Shown one piece after another: positions 27,675 through 38,914 of a stretch of DNA of 64,000 nt (position 1 is the stretch's first letter; the number at the start of each line of letters is the position of its first letter). Made by a program: the position numbers and the translations under genes. Origin of the DNA: Streptomyces nitrosporeus (lineage in GTDB: Bacteria > Actinomycetota > Actinomycetes > Streptomycetales > Streptomycetaceae); NCBI RefSeq assembly GCF_008704555.1, contig NZ_CP023702.1, positions 5,866,001 to 5,930,000 of the forward strand, in the 5' to 3' direction. The notes under the pieces are model-generated. The model was not told where the DNA came from. It made no database searches and saw only the letters and a list, made by a program, of their open reading frames with translations.

Positions 27675-28454
27675 TCAGTACTTCGGCCCGACGTGAGCGT
27701 CCATGAGGGCGACGGACGCCCGTCGGGCTACGGAGATGTTGTACTCCTTGCCCGCACGGGTGCAGTGGGTCCACTCGATGCCGAGCTTGTCGAGGGTGTC
27801 GGTGTACAGGCGGCGGATGTCGTCCGAGACGTTGGTGAACCAGTAGCGCGGGTACTCGTAGCGCTTGCGCTCACCTCCGATGAGGCGTGTGGTCCAGTTG
27901 ATGCTTCTGCAGCCGTCGGAGTGGATCAGGCCGCGGATGAACTCCCACGGGTGGGCGTCCACGATGTCCTGCTGCCAGGGGGCGAGCACAATCGGACGTT
28001 CGTGCTTCTTGCCCGGACCATGTTGAGGGAAAAGGCAAGTCCAGTGGCTTGTGAAGGACTTGACCTCGATGCAGCCGTCCCGATGACGTCGGCCGATGCG
28101 GGGCATGGGCATCACCTGCCTCATGGCCGCCTCGGCTTCGTCGATCACTCCGGGCCACGCCTTGTCGCAGAAGACCGACAGGTGATGTTGCCTGGGCTTG
28201 GAGACGATGTGGCCGTCGCCGAGGTACAGGCCCAGTAGATAGGCGTAAGCCACCCGGTCGAAGGTGCGGCCTGTGCAGAGGGGGCAATCGGTAGGGCGTA
28301 CGTACTGCACTCCATGTTGTTTGCGGTCCTCGTGTAGCCACCAGCCGATCGTTCCACGAGGCACGTTGAGGAGTTCTGCGGCTGCCCGGTTGGTGACCCC
28401 GCTGCGCAAAAGGGCGAGCGCTTCGTCACGTATCGACGGATTGTGCTGTTCCAT
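27675..28454 (-). CDS. HTH-LAGLIDADG family protein (homing-endonuclease-like)
   Basis: A 259-residue protein. Residues 7-45 form a helix-turn-helix (TNRAAAELLNVPRGTIGWWL). The rest carries two LAGLIDADG-type motifs, YLLGLYLGDG (72-81, Asp80) and FIRGLIHSDG (172-181, Asp180), 100 residues apart as in single-chain enzymes. Both acidic residues needed for metal-dependent DNA cleavage are present, so nuclease activity is possible; some relatives may act only as DNA-binding regulators. The ATG at 28454 lacks a clear ribosome site. The gene is less GC-rich than its surroundings and lies 111 bases downstream of a tRNA on the same strand, with a 12-bp palindrome before its start. It was probably acquired by transfer. 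Confidence 0.8.
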   Translation of the reverse strand: MEQHNPSIRDEALALLRSGVTNRAAAELLNVPRGTIGWWLHEDRKQHGVQYVRPTDCPLCTGRTFDRVAYAYLLGLYLGDGHIVSKPRQHHLSVFCDKAWPGVIDEAEAAMRQVMPMPRIGRRHRDGCIEVKSFTSHWTCLFPQHGPGKKHERPIVLAPWQQDIVDAHPWEFIRGLIHSDGCRSINWTTRLIGGERKRYEYPRYWFTNVSDDIRRLYTDTLDKLGIEWTHCTRAGKEYNISVARRASVALMDAHVGPKY

Positions 28455-28473
28455 GCCGTGAAGTCTTGTGCGA

Positions 28474-28485
28474 CATTCGCGAATG
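28474..28485. promoter_or_regulatory. Perfect 12-bp palindrome upstream of the LAGLIDADG gene
   Basis: CATTCGCGAATG reads identically on both strands and ends 20 bases before the start codon of the HTH-LAGLIDADG gene. It could be the operator for autoregulation by the gene's own HTH domain, or a recognition site; this is inferred from position and symmetry. Confidence 0.4.
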
Positions 28486-28565
28486 GGTGCCGGATTCGAA
28501 GAGGCGTTCACCGGCAAGGGTGAAGATCACCAATATGCGGGTCAACCTTGGAATCGAAGGAGAAG

Positions 28566-28638
28566 TGCCCCGAGTCGGATTCGAACCGACGCTGTATGGG
28601 TTTTGAATCCATGGCCTCTACCGCTGGGCTACCGGGGC
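28566..28638 (-). tRNA. tRNA with anticodon CAA (Leu, UUG) on a short-variable-loop scaffold
   Basis: 73 bases fold as a cloverleaf. The acceptor stem GCCCCGG pairs with TCGGGGC (last pair G-U), there is a 3-bp D stem GCC/GGC, and the T arm is GTCGG-TTCGAAT-CCGAC. The anticodon stem ATGGA/CCCAT has an A-C mismatch at 31-39. The seven-base anticodon loop is TTCAAAA, giving anticodon CAA, which decodes the leucine codon UUG; the discriminator is A. CCA is not encoded. Leucine tRNAs normally have a long variable arm, but here it is only five bases, so charging with leucine is uncertain. An upstream TTTGAG-17-TATCCT could be its promoter. Confidence 0.85.
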
Positions 28639-28738
28639 CCCTTCGAAACGAAGGATACCGAAGACCCTCCGTGCCTCAAACATACCGTAACTAGGTAGGC
28701 TCTTGGGAGCAGCACCCCTGTCTTGACCAAGGAGCCCC

Positions 28739-29395
28739 GTGACCACGCCCGAGTCACCCCAGCCCGAAGGCACCGTCGGCGACGACAAGTCGCACGTCCC
28801 GCCGATGACGACCCGCGTCGTCATCGCCGAGGACGAGGCCCTGATCCGTCTCGACCTCAAAGAGATGCTGGAGGAAGAGGGCTACTCGGTCGTCGGTGAG
28901 GCCGGGGACGGGCAGCAGGCCGTGGAGCTGGCCCGGGAGCACCGGCCGGACCTGGTCATCCTCGATGTGAAGATGCCGGTTCTCGACGGGATCTCCGCCG
29001 CCGAGAAGATCGCGGGGGAGTCCATCGCGCCGGTCCTGATGCTGACCGCGTTCTCGCAGCGGGAGCTGGTGGAGCGGGCCCGGGACGCCGGGGCGATGGC
29101 GTATCTGGTGAAGCCGTTCAGCAAGAGCGACGTGGTGCCGGCGATCGAGATGGCCGTGTCCCGGTTCGCGGAGCTGAAGGCGCTGGAGAACGAGGTCGCG
29201 GACCTGGCGCAGCGGCTGGAGACGCGGAAGCTGGTGGACCGGGCCAAGAGCATTCTGCAGACGGATTACGGGCTGTCGGAGCCGGCGGCGTTCCGGTGGA
29301 TCCAGAAGACGTCGATGGACCGGCGGATGTCGATGCAGCAGCTGGCGGAGGCGCTGATCGAGGATGCCGAGGAGAAGAAGAAGGCGGCGGAGTAG
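28739..29395 (+). CDS. pdtaR: ANTAR-domain response regulator (PdtaR-like)
   Basis: A 218-residue two-component response regulator. The receiver domain (about residues 24-140) has the acidic pair in VIAEDEALIRLD, the phospho-acceptor Asp in LVILDVKMPVLDG, MLTAFSQ and the Lys in YLVKPFSKSD. The C-terminal ANTAR domain (about 150-210: LVDRAKSILQ, then AFRWIQKTSMDRRMSM) binds paired RNA hairpins and prevents transcription termination. The GTG start has AAGGAG about five bases before it. Its place between pyk and polA matches PdtaR (Rv1626) of mycobacteria, whose kinase PdtaS is encoded elsewhere. No cognate kinase is adjacent here. A terminator follows. Confidence 0.92.
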   Translation: MTTPESPQPEGTVGDDKSHVPPMTTRVVIAEDEALIRLDLKEMLEEEGYSVVGEAGDGQQAVELAREHRPDLVILDVKMPVLDGISAAEKIAGESIAPVLMLTAFSQRELVERARDAGAMAYLVKPFSKSDVVPAIEMAVSRFAELKALENEVADLAQRLETRKLVDRAKSILQTDYGLSEPAAFRWIQKTSMDRRMSMQQLAEALIEDAEEKKKAAE

Positions 29396-29417
29396 GCGCT
29401 GTCGGCGGGTGTACGGA

Positions 29418-29454
29418 GGAGGCCCGCTCCCGGGTGAACCGGGGGCGGGCCTCC
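29418..29454. terminator. Terminator after the ANTAR regulator
   Basis: A 16-bp stem with one G-T wobble (29418-29433 with 29439-29454) and a 5-base loop, followed by TTCGTG. It lies between the convergent pdtaR-like gene and the liv operon end and may serve both. Confidence 0.88.
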
Positions 29455-29473
29455 TTCGTGTGTGTGGCGGGTG

Positions 29474-31127
<1,654 letters not shown>

Positions 31128-31131
<4 letters not shown>

Positions 31132-32927
31132 GTCCCCGCCTTGGTGGTGCCGGCGGCCTGGTCGGTGAGTGGTGTGTCGGGTGGTACGTCGAGTTGGCCG
31201 GTCTCGTGGAATTCGAGTTTCTTCCTGCGGTCGGCGACGAGGCCTTCGGGGCGGAAGCGCATCAGGAGGATGAGTGCGATGCCGAAGAGGAAGAGCTGGT
31301 AGTCCTGCATGAACTGGAGTTTGGCCGGGATGAGGTAGAGGAGTGCGGCGCCGACGAGGGGTCCGCTGAGGGTTCCCATGCCGCCGAGGATGACGGCGGC
31401 GAGGAGGAAGGCGGAGTTGGGGGGTGCGGAGCCGGCGAACTGGTACTGCTCGGGGGTGACGGTGTAGGAGACGTGGGCCTGGACGGTTCCGGCGAGGCCG
31501 GCGAGGGCGGCGCCGAGTGCGAAGGCGAGGAGTTTGAGCCGGAAGGCGTTGATGCCCATGGCGGTGGCTGCGGTCTCGTCTTCGCGGATGGCGACCCAGG
31601 CGCGGCCGATGCGGGATTCTCCGGAGCGTCGGAAGACGAGGACGACGACGGCGGTGAAGAGGAGCATCAGCAGGTAGTAGTTGGCGGACCGGCCGAGGGT
31701 GAGGCCGCCGATGTCGTGGCTGATGCCGAAGTCGAATCCGAAGAGGTTGAGGTCGGGGATGCTGGGGATGCCCTGGGATCCGTTGGTGAGGTCGGGGCCG
31801 CTGACGCCGTTGAGGTTGTTGACGGTCAGGCGGAAGATCTCTCCGAATCCGAGGGTGACGATGGCGAGGTAGTCGCCGCGCAGCCGGAGGGTGGGGGCGC
31901 CGATGAGGACGCCGAAGATGAGGGAGGCTGCGGCTCCGGTGAGGACGGCGGCCCAGAAGGGGAAGTGGACGCCGACGGGGGACATGGGGGAGCCGGAGAC
32001 GAGTGCGGCGGCGTAGGCGCCGACGCCGAGGAAGGCGACGTAGCCGAGGTCGAGGAGGCCGGCGAGGCCGACGACGACGTTGAGGCCGAGTGCGACGGTC
32101 GCGAAGATGAGGATGTTCGCGCCGATGAGGGCGTACTGCTCGTTCTGCTGGGTGAAGGGGAAGCAGAAGGCGGCGACGAGTGCTGCGGCGAGTGTGACGT
32201 TGCGGTGTTCGGTGGTGAGTGCGGTGAGGCGGGCTATGAGTCCGGCCCGGGTGAGTGCGGTGAAGCCGAAGGCGAGGGTGATGAGGTAGCCGATGAAGAG
32301 TTCGGCGTATTCGGTGTCGATGCCGTAGGTGAGGAGGTGGAGGCCCAGTCCGAAGGAGACCGCGATGATGAGGATTCCGGCCCAGGCGGGGAGTGCTTCG
32401 GCGCGGCTGGGTGCGGGTGCGCTCAGGCTGTTGCGGAAGCGGGTGAGTGCGCTGGGGGTGGTGGTCTCGTCGAGGGGCTGGTCGCTGGGGAGTGCGAGGG
32501 ATGCGGTGGCGGCGGTGAGTGCGCCGGCGAGGCTGATCCAGGCTCCGGGTTCGAGTTCGACGAGGCCGAGGAGGTTGCCGTTGCCGTCTTTCTTCACGAT
32601 GACGGCGATGACGGTGTAGGCGGTGGTGGCGAAGGTGCCGAGGGCGAGGAGTCTGACGGGGCTGTGGGTGCCGCCGGGGGTGAGCCAGCGCAGGCCCTTG
32701 ATGCCGTAGCCGGAGAGGGCGTAGAGCAGGGTGAGGGTGGCGCTGACGAGGGTGAGGACCTGGAGTCCGCCGGGGTATCCGGTGACGGTGAGGTCTCCGG
32801 GGAAGGTGGAGGTGTAGGTCCAGGCGAGGAAGGTGCCTGCGAGGGCGGCGGCGGCGCCGGTGGTGGTGATGGCGCGGGCTGCCGGTGTGGGCAGGGGGAG
32901 CAGGGCGGGTGCGGTGTGGGTGGTCAT
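31128..32927 (-). CDS. livM: Branched-chain amino-acid ABC transporter permease LivM, long form
   Basis: A 599-residue membrane permease. The C-terminal ~330 residues are the usual LivM core, with GLNVVVGLAGLLDLGYVAFLG, TLGFGEIFRLTVNNL (the EAA-like loop), SRIGRAWVAIREDE and GMGTLSGPLVGAALL. The first ~260 residues add several extra hydrophobic segments, with a soluble piece around 180-195, which makes it clearly longer than enterobacterial LivM. The GTG at 32936 would form a GTGA overlap with livH and is an alternative start. It forms the channel with LivH. Confidence 0.92.
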
Positions 32928-32932
32928 GGGTA

Positions 32933-33862
32933 TCACGCCCTGTCCGAGACTCGTTCGCCCAGGAGGCCCTGGGGGCGGATGAGGAGGACGAGGATGAGGA
33001 GGGCGAAGGCCCAGACGTCCTTCCAGCCTCCGCCGCCGAAGAGTTCCATGCCGGGGATGTCGCCCATGTAGCCGGTGGCGAGGGCTTCGGCGACGCCGAG
33101 GACGATGCCGCCGAGCATGGCGCCGTAGATGTTGCCGATGCCGCCGAGGACGGCTGCGGTGAAGGCTTTGAGGCCCATGATGAAGCCCATGCGGAAGCCG
33201 ATCTGGCCGTTTTTGAGTCCGTAGGCGACGGCGGCGACGGCGGCGAACGCGGCACCGATGGCGAAGGCCATGACGATGATGCGGTCGGTGTTGATGCCCA
33301 TGAGTTTGGCGGTGTCGGGGTCCTGGGAGGTCGCTTGCATGCCGCGGCCGGTGCGGGTCTTGGAGACGAAGAGGCCGAGGGCGAGCATGCAGACGGGGGC
33401 GGCGATGAGGACGAAGAGGTCGCCGCGTTGGACGGTGGCGCCGAGGAGGTCGATGCCTTCGCCCTTGAACTGGGGGAAGGAGCGGTCCTTGGTGGCGTCG
33501 GGGTACCACATCCATACGGCTTGCTGGAGTGCGAGGGAGAGGCCGATGGCGGTGATGAGGGGGGCGAGGCGTGGTGCTGTGCGCAGGGGCCGGTAGGCGA
33601 AGCGTTCGGCGGCCATGCTGATGGCGACGGCGCAGATGACGCCGCCGGCGATCATGAGGGGTATCGCGGCGAGGAGGGAGAGTCCGGACGGAAGCCCGAG
33701 GTAGACCGTGAGGGCGCCGAAGCCTCCGATCATGAAGATCTCGCCGTGTGCGAAGTTGATGAGCTGGATGATTCCGTAGACCATCGTGTAGCCGATCGCG
33801 ATGAGTCCGTACATCGCGCCGAGGATGAGTCCATTGGCCAGCTGTTGCGGCAGTTCGTTCAC
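32933..33862 (-). CDS. livH: Branched-chain amino-acid ABC transporter permease LivH
   Basis: A 309-residue permease with about eight hydrophobic segments. Family phrases include YGIIQLINFAHGEIFMIG, SRMGRGMQA-type loop residues (here TRTGRGMQATSQD) and FTAAVLGGIGNIYGAMLGG. The GTG start has GGAGG about eight bases upstream. It is the second gene of the operon, 108 bases after livK and separated from it by a strong hairpin. That gap probably lets the binding protein be made in excess of the membrane parts. Confidence 0.94.
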   Translation of the reverse strand: MNELPQQLANGLILGAMYGLIAIGYTMVYGIIQLINFAHGEIFMIGGFGALTVYLGLPSGLSLLAAIPLMIAGGVICAVAISMAAERFAYRPLRTAPRLAPLITAIGLSLALQQAVWMWYPDATKDRSFPQFKGEGIDLLGATVQRGDLFVLIAAPVCMLALGLFVSKTRTGRGMQATSQDPDTAKLMGINTDRIIVMAFAIGAAFAAVAAVAYGLKNGQIGFRMGFIMGLKAFTAAVLGGIGNIYGAMLGGIVLGVAEALATGYMGDIPGMELFGGGGWKDVWAFALLILVLLIRPQGLLGERVSDRA

Positions 33863-33895
33863 CGCAGGGCCTCCGTGGAGTGGTTCGGATATGGC

Positions 33896-33930
33896 ACCGC
33901 GCGGGAGTGCTCGTAGCGCTCCCGCGCGGT
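33896..33930 (-). terminator. Hairpin between livK and livH (partial terminator or mRNA stabiliser)
   Basis: A perfect 12-bp stem (ACCGCGCGGGAG at 33896-33907 with its complement at 33919-33930) and an 11-base loop sits after the livK stop. There is no long T-run, so read-through into livHMGF is likely; such hairpins commonly set a high binding-protein to permease ratio. Confidence 0.7.
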
Positions 33931-33970
33931 TGTGTGCGTGCGCTTGGGTGCCCGGTTTCCGGGGCGGGTG

Positions 33971-35200
33971 TTACTTGACGGCCTCGCTGAGCTTGGAGGT
34001 CCACTTGCCGCCGGTGACCTGGTAGGCGGTCATCATGGTGTTGGTGGTGTCGCCGTATTCGTCGAAGGAGACGGGGCCGGTGACGCCGTCGAACTTGACC
34101 TTGTCCATGGCTTCGAGGACCTTGGCGCGGGCGTCGTCGGGGAGCTTGCCGTCGTTGTCGGCGAGGGCGATCTTGACGGCCTCGATGATGGACCAGGTGG
34201 CGTCGTAGGTGCCGCCGCCGTAGGCCTCGTAGGCGTCCTTGTATCCGGCGGTCTTGTAGTCGGCGATGAACTTCTTGGCGGAGTCGAGTTCTTCGACGGG
34301 CTTGCCGACGGAGGTGGCGATGTCGCCTTCGGCCTTCTTGTTGAGGCTGATGAAGTCGGCGCTGTACATGCCGTCGCCGCCCATGAGGGGGATCTGGACG
34401 CTGTCCTTGAGCTGCTGGCTCAGGGGTGCGCCGGCGGGGTATTCGCCGCCGTAGTAGACGGCTTTGGCGCCGGAGCCCTTGACCTTGGTGACGACGGAGT
34501 TGAAGTCGCGGTCGTCGGGGTTGATGTGGTCGGTGCCGACGATCTTGCCGCCGAGTTCGGTGAAGGTGTTCTTGAAGGAGGCGGCGAGGCCGGCGCCGTA
34601 GGGCTTCTGGTCGTCGATGAGGTAGACGTCCTTGATCTTCGCCTTGTCGAAGAGGTAGTTCGCGGCGAAGGCGCCCTGGATGGCGTCGGTGGTGGCGGTG
34701 CGGAAGTAGGTCTTGTAGGGGCGCTTCTTGTCGCCGGTCTTCCAGTTGTTGCCCTGGGTGAGCTCGGTGCCGGTGTTGGCGGGGGAGATCTGGGTGAGGC
34801 TGGCGTCGTTGAGGGGCTTCTGCATCGACTGGGAGACGCCGGAGTTCAGCGGGCCGATGACGCCGAGGACGTTCTTGTCGCCGATGAAGGTGGCGGCGTT
34901 CTGCTGGCCGACGGAGGGCTGGGCCTGGTCGTCGAGTGCCTTGAGTTCGAAGGTGACGCCGGGGACGACCTTCTCCTTGTTGGCGATCTTGATGGCGAGG
35001 TCGGCGGAGTTCTTCATGCCGAGGCCGAGGGCGGAGAGGTCGCCGGTCAGGGGGCCGTCGAATCCGATGACGACTTTCTGGTTCTCGCCGCCGCCGCCGT
35101 CACCGCTGTTCTTGTTGTCGTCGCGCGAGCCGCAGGCGGTGAGAGTCAGTGCTCCGGTGGTGAGGACTGCGGTGAGTATGAGCAGTGAACGGTGTCGCAC
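33971..35200 (-). CDS. livK: Branched-chain amino-acid ABC transporter substrate-binding lipoprotein LivK
   Basis: A 409-residue type I periplasmic-binding-fold protein. The signal peptide ends in a lipobox TLTACGS with Cys23, so the mature protein is anchored to the outer face of the membrane. A flexible Asn/Gly/Ser linker follows, then two lobes (VVIGFDGPLTGDLSALG and VIGPLNSGVSQSM in the first; DVYLIDDQKPYGAGLAASF in the second). The GTG at 35200 has AAAGGA seven bases upstream. First gene of the livKHMGF operon. The 600-base upstream gap would contain its promoter and possible nitrogen control sites. Confidence 0.94.
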   Translation of the reverse strand: MRHRSLLILTAVLTTGALTLTACGSRDDNKNSGDGGGGENQKVVIGFDGPLTGDLSALGLGMKNSADLAIKIANKEKVVPGVTFELKALDDQAQPSVGQQNAATFIGDKNVLGVIGPLNSGVSQSMQKPLNDASLTQISPANTGTELTQGNNWKTGDKKRPYKTYFRTATTDAIQGAFAANYLFDKAKIKDVYLIDDQKPYGAGLAASFKNTFTELGGKIVGTDHINPDDRDFNSVVTKVKGSGAKAVYYGGEYPAGAPLSQQLKDSVQIPLMGGDGMYSADFISLNKKAEGDIATSVGKPVEELDSAKKFIADYKTAGYKDAYEAYGGGTYDATWSIIEAVKIALADNDGKLPDDARAKVLEAMDKVKFDGVTGPVSFDEYGDTTNTMMTAYQVTGGKWTSKLSEAVK

Positions 35201-35808
35201 GAAAGGTCCTTTCCCTGGCGCGGCTTCCTCTGCTTGAGGTGCCGTGGTGTTCGCCGGGCCGTACTGGTGGATACAGGCCGTGCAGCAGTCGCGCCCGGCG
35301 GCGCGGTGACTGGCCGTGACTCTAAGCGCAGGTGCGGGGGTGCGGGACGGGTCCGCTGATGATGTGACTGTCTTGTTATGCCATGGGGAAGGCTTGGTGG
35401 TCGCAGTGTGGACATGTGCGGCTTTTTCCCTGGCGGTGAAGTGACCGCATGGTGAGAACTCGCAGCTCTGCTAAGGGGCTTGGGGTGATCTTGGTGCTGT
35501 CGCGCGAATCGGGGCGCAGCGGGCGTGCCGGAACGGGCGGGCCGGGGTGGGCGGGGGCGGCCGGCTGTGGTTCGTGTATGGCGCAGTTGTTACGCAGTGT
35601 TACATCTGTGGGGTATGCCGGGTGGTCCGGTGGGGGTCCGGGGCCGGGTCGGTGCAGTGGCTCATGGAACGGCGGTGCAGGTCAAGGGGGTTGACCGTGT
35701 CCATGGGTCAACTGATGTGCTGTGCACCGGATATGGGTCTGCCCGGTCCGGAATACGGTGTGTATCGCGGGCCGGGCAGGGGGTGGGGCGGGGGAGGGCC
35801 GGGCCGGA
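35201..35808. other. Gene-poor region upstream of livK
   Basis: About 600 bases without a convincing gene. A GCGGT/ACCGC inverted repeat (35433-35448) lies about 240 bases upstream of livK. A direct repeat of GTTAC lies around 35588-35604. A 7-bp inverted repeat GTTGACC/GGTCAAC (35690-35712) has a 9-base spacer. Short open frames here lack ribosome sites and family resemblance. It probably holds the livK promoter and a long leader. Confidence 0.4.
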
Positions 35809-36279
35809 TCAGCCGGCGGCGGGCCGGGGGGCGTCGCGCAGGAGGCAGGTGAGGCGGGCGGTGCAGACCCGCTTGTCCTGGTCGTCGGTGATGACGATCT
35901 CGTAGGTGGCGGTGGTGCGGCCGCGGTGGACGGGGGTGGCGACGCCGGTGACGAGGCCGCTTTGGACGCCGCGGTGGTGGGTGCAGTTGAGGTCGACGCC
36001 GACGGCCAGCTTGGCGGCGCCGCCGTGCAGCATGGAGCCGACGGAGCCGAGGGTCTCGGCGAGGACGGCGGAGGCGCCGCCGTGGAGGAGCCCGTAGGGC
36101 TGGGTGTTGCCCTCGACGGGCATGGTGCCGACGACGCGGTCGGCGGACGCCTCGACGATCCGTACGCCCATGCGCTCGCCGAGGTGGCCGGCGGAGAAGA
36201 GTGCGGGGAGGTCGACGCCGAGTGCGGCGTATTCGTCGATGATCTCCTGGGGGAACGTGGGTGCGATGTGCTCGCCCAT
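35809..36279 (-). CDS. Hotdog-fold thioesterase (PaaI family)
   Basis: A 156-residue acyl-CoA thioesterase-like protein. It shows the PaaI-type hotdog pattern: VVGTMPVEGNTQPYGLLHGGASAVLAETLGS (the catalytic HGG segment on the central helix), then LNCTHHRGVQSGLVTGVATPVHRGRTTATYEI. It probably hydrolyses small or aromatic acyl-CoA thioesters in the cytoplasm. GGAG lies about ten bases before the ATG. In mycobacteria a thioesterase gene also lies in the pyk-polA interval. The substrate is not deducible. Confidence 0.9.
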   Translation of the reverse strand: MGEHIAPTFPQEIIDEYAALGVDLPALFSAGHLGERMGVRIVEASADRVVGTMPVEGNTQPYGLLHGGASAVLAETLGSVGSMLHGGAAKLAVGVDLNCTHHRGVQSGLVTGVATPVHRGRTTATYEIVITDDQDKRVCTARLTCLLRDAPRPAAG

Positions 36280-36465
36280 GGGTGCGGCTCCGATCGTCCG
36301 TGCGGTTCGTTGCTGTGCGCACCGTTCTTATCAGACGGGTGAGCGGACGCTTAGAGCTCCTGCGGAAGAGGTGCCCGGTGCCCGGCCTGCGGTGTCCCCG
36401 TTCCGTCCGGCCTCCCGGGGCCCGTCCGGGGGCGTTCTTCCGGACGGGCCCCGGGGCCGGAGGGG

Positions 36466-38736
<2,271 letters not shown>

Positions 38737-38914
38737 GGTGCTCCCCTTCGTCTTCGCTTCGCTGCTCCTCGATCCTGTCACGCGGCGGGGGCGGGCCGGG
38801 TGCGGAGGGCGGGGGTGGTGCGCGGGGCGTGCGGCGGGGGGTGCGGTGGTTCTCCAGTGGGGTGCGAGTGGCAGCCGGTCCGGATTGTCGGTGGTACGTG
38901 GCAGGATCGGGGGC

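Noticed and set aside
28640..28654. CCTTCG/CGAAGG hairpin next to the tRNA as a terminator or riboswitch
   Set aside because: It lies on the 5' side of the tRNA and overlaps its probable promoter. It is short and has no T-run in a useful direction.
35588..35604. GTTAC direct repeat as a GlnR site for the liv operon
   Set aside because: The spacing is five bases and both halves are GTTAC, not the alternating GTnAC/GAAAC pattern I know. It is also far from livK.
35449..35694. Short plus-strand open frame in the gap upstream of livK
   Set aside because: It has no ribosome site, a low-complexity Gly-rich translation and no recognisable family.
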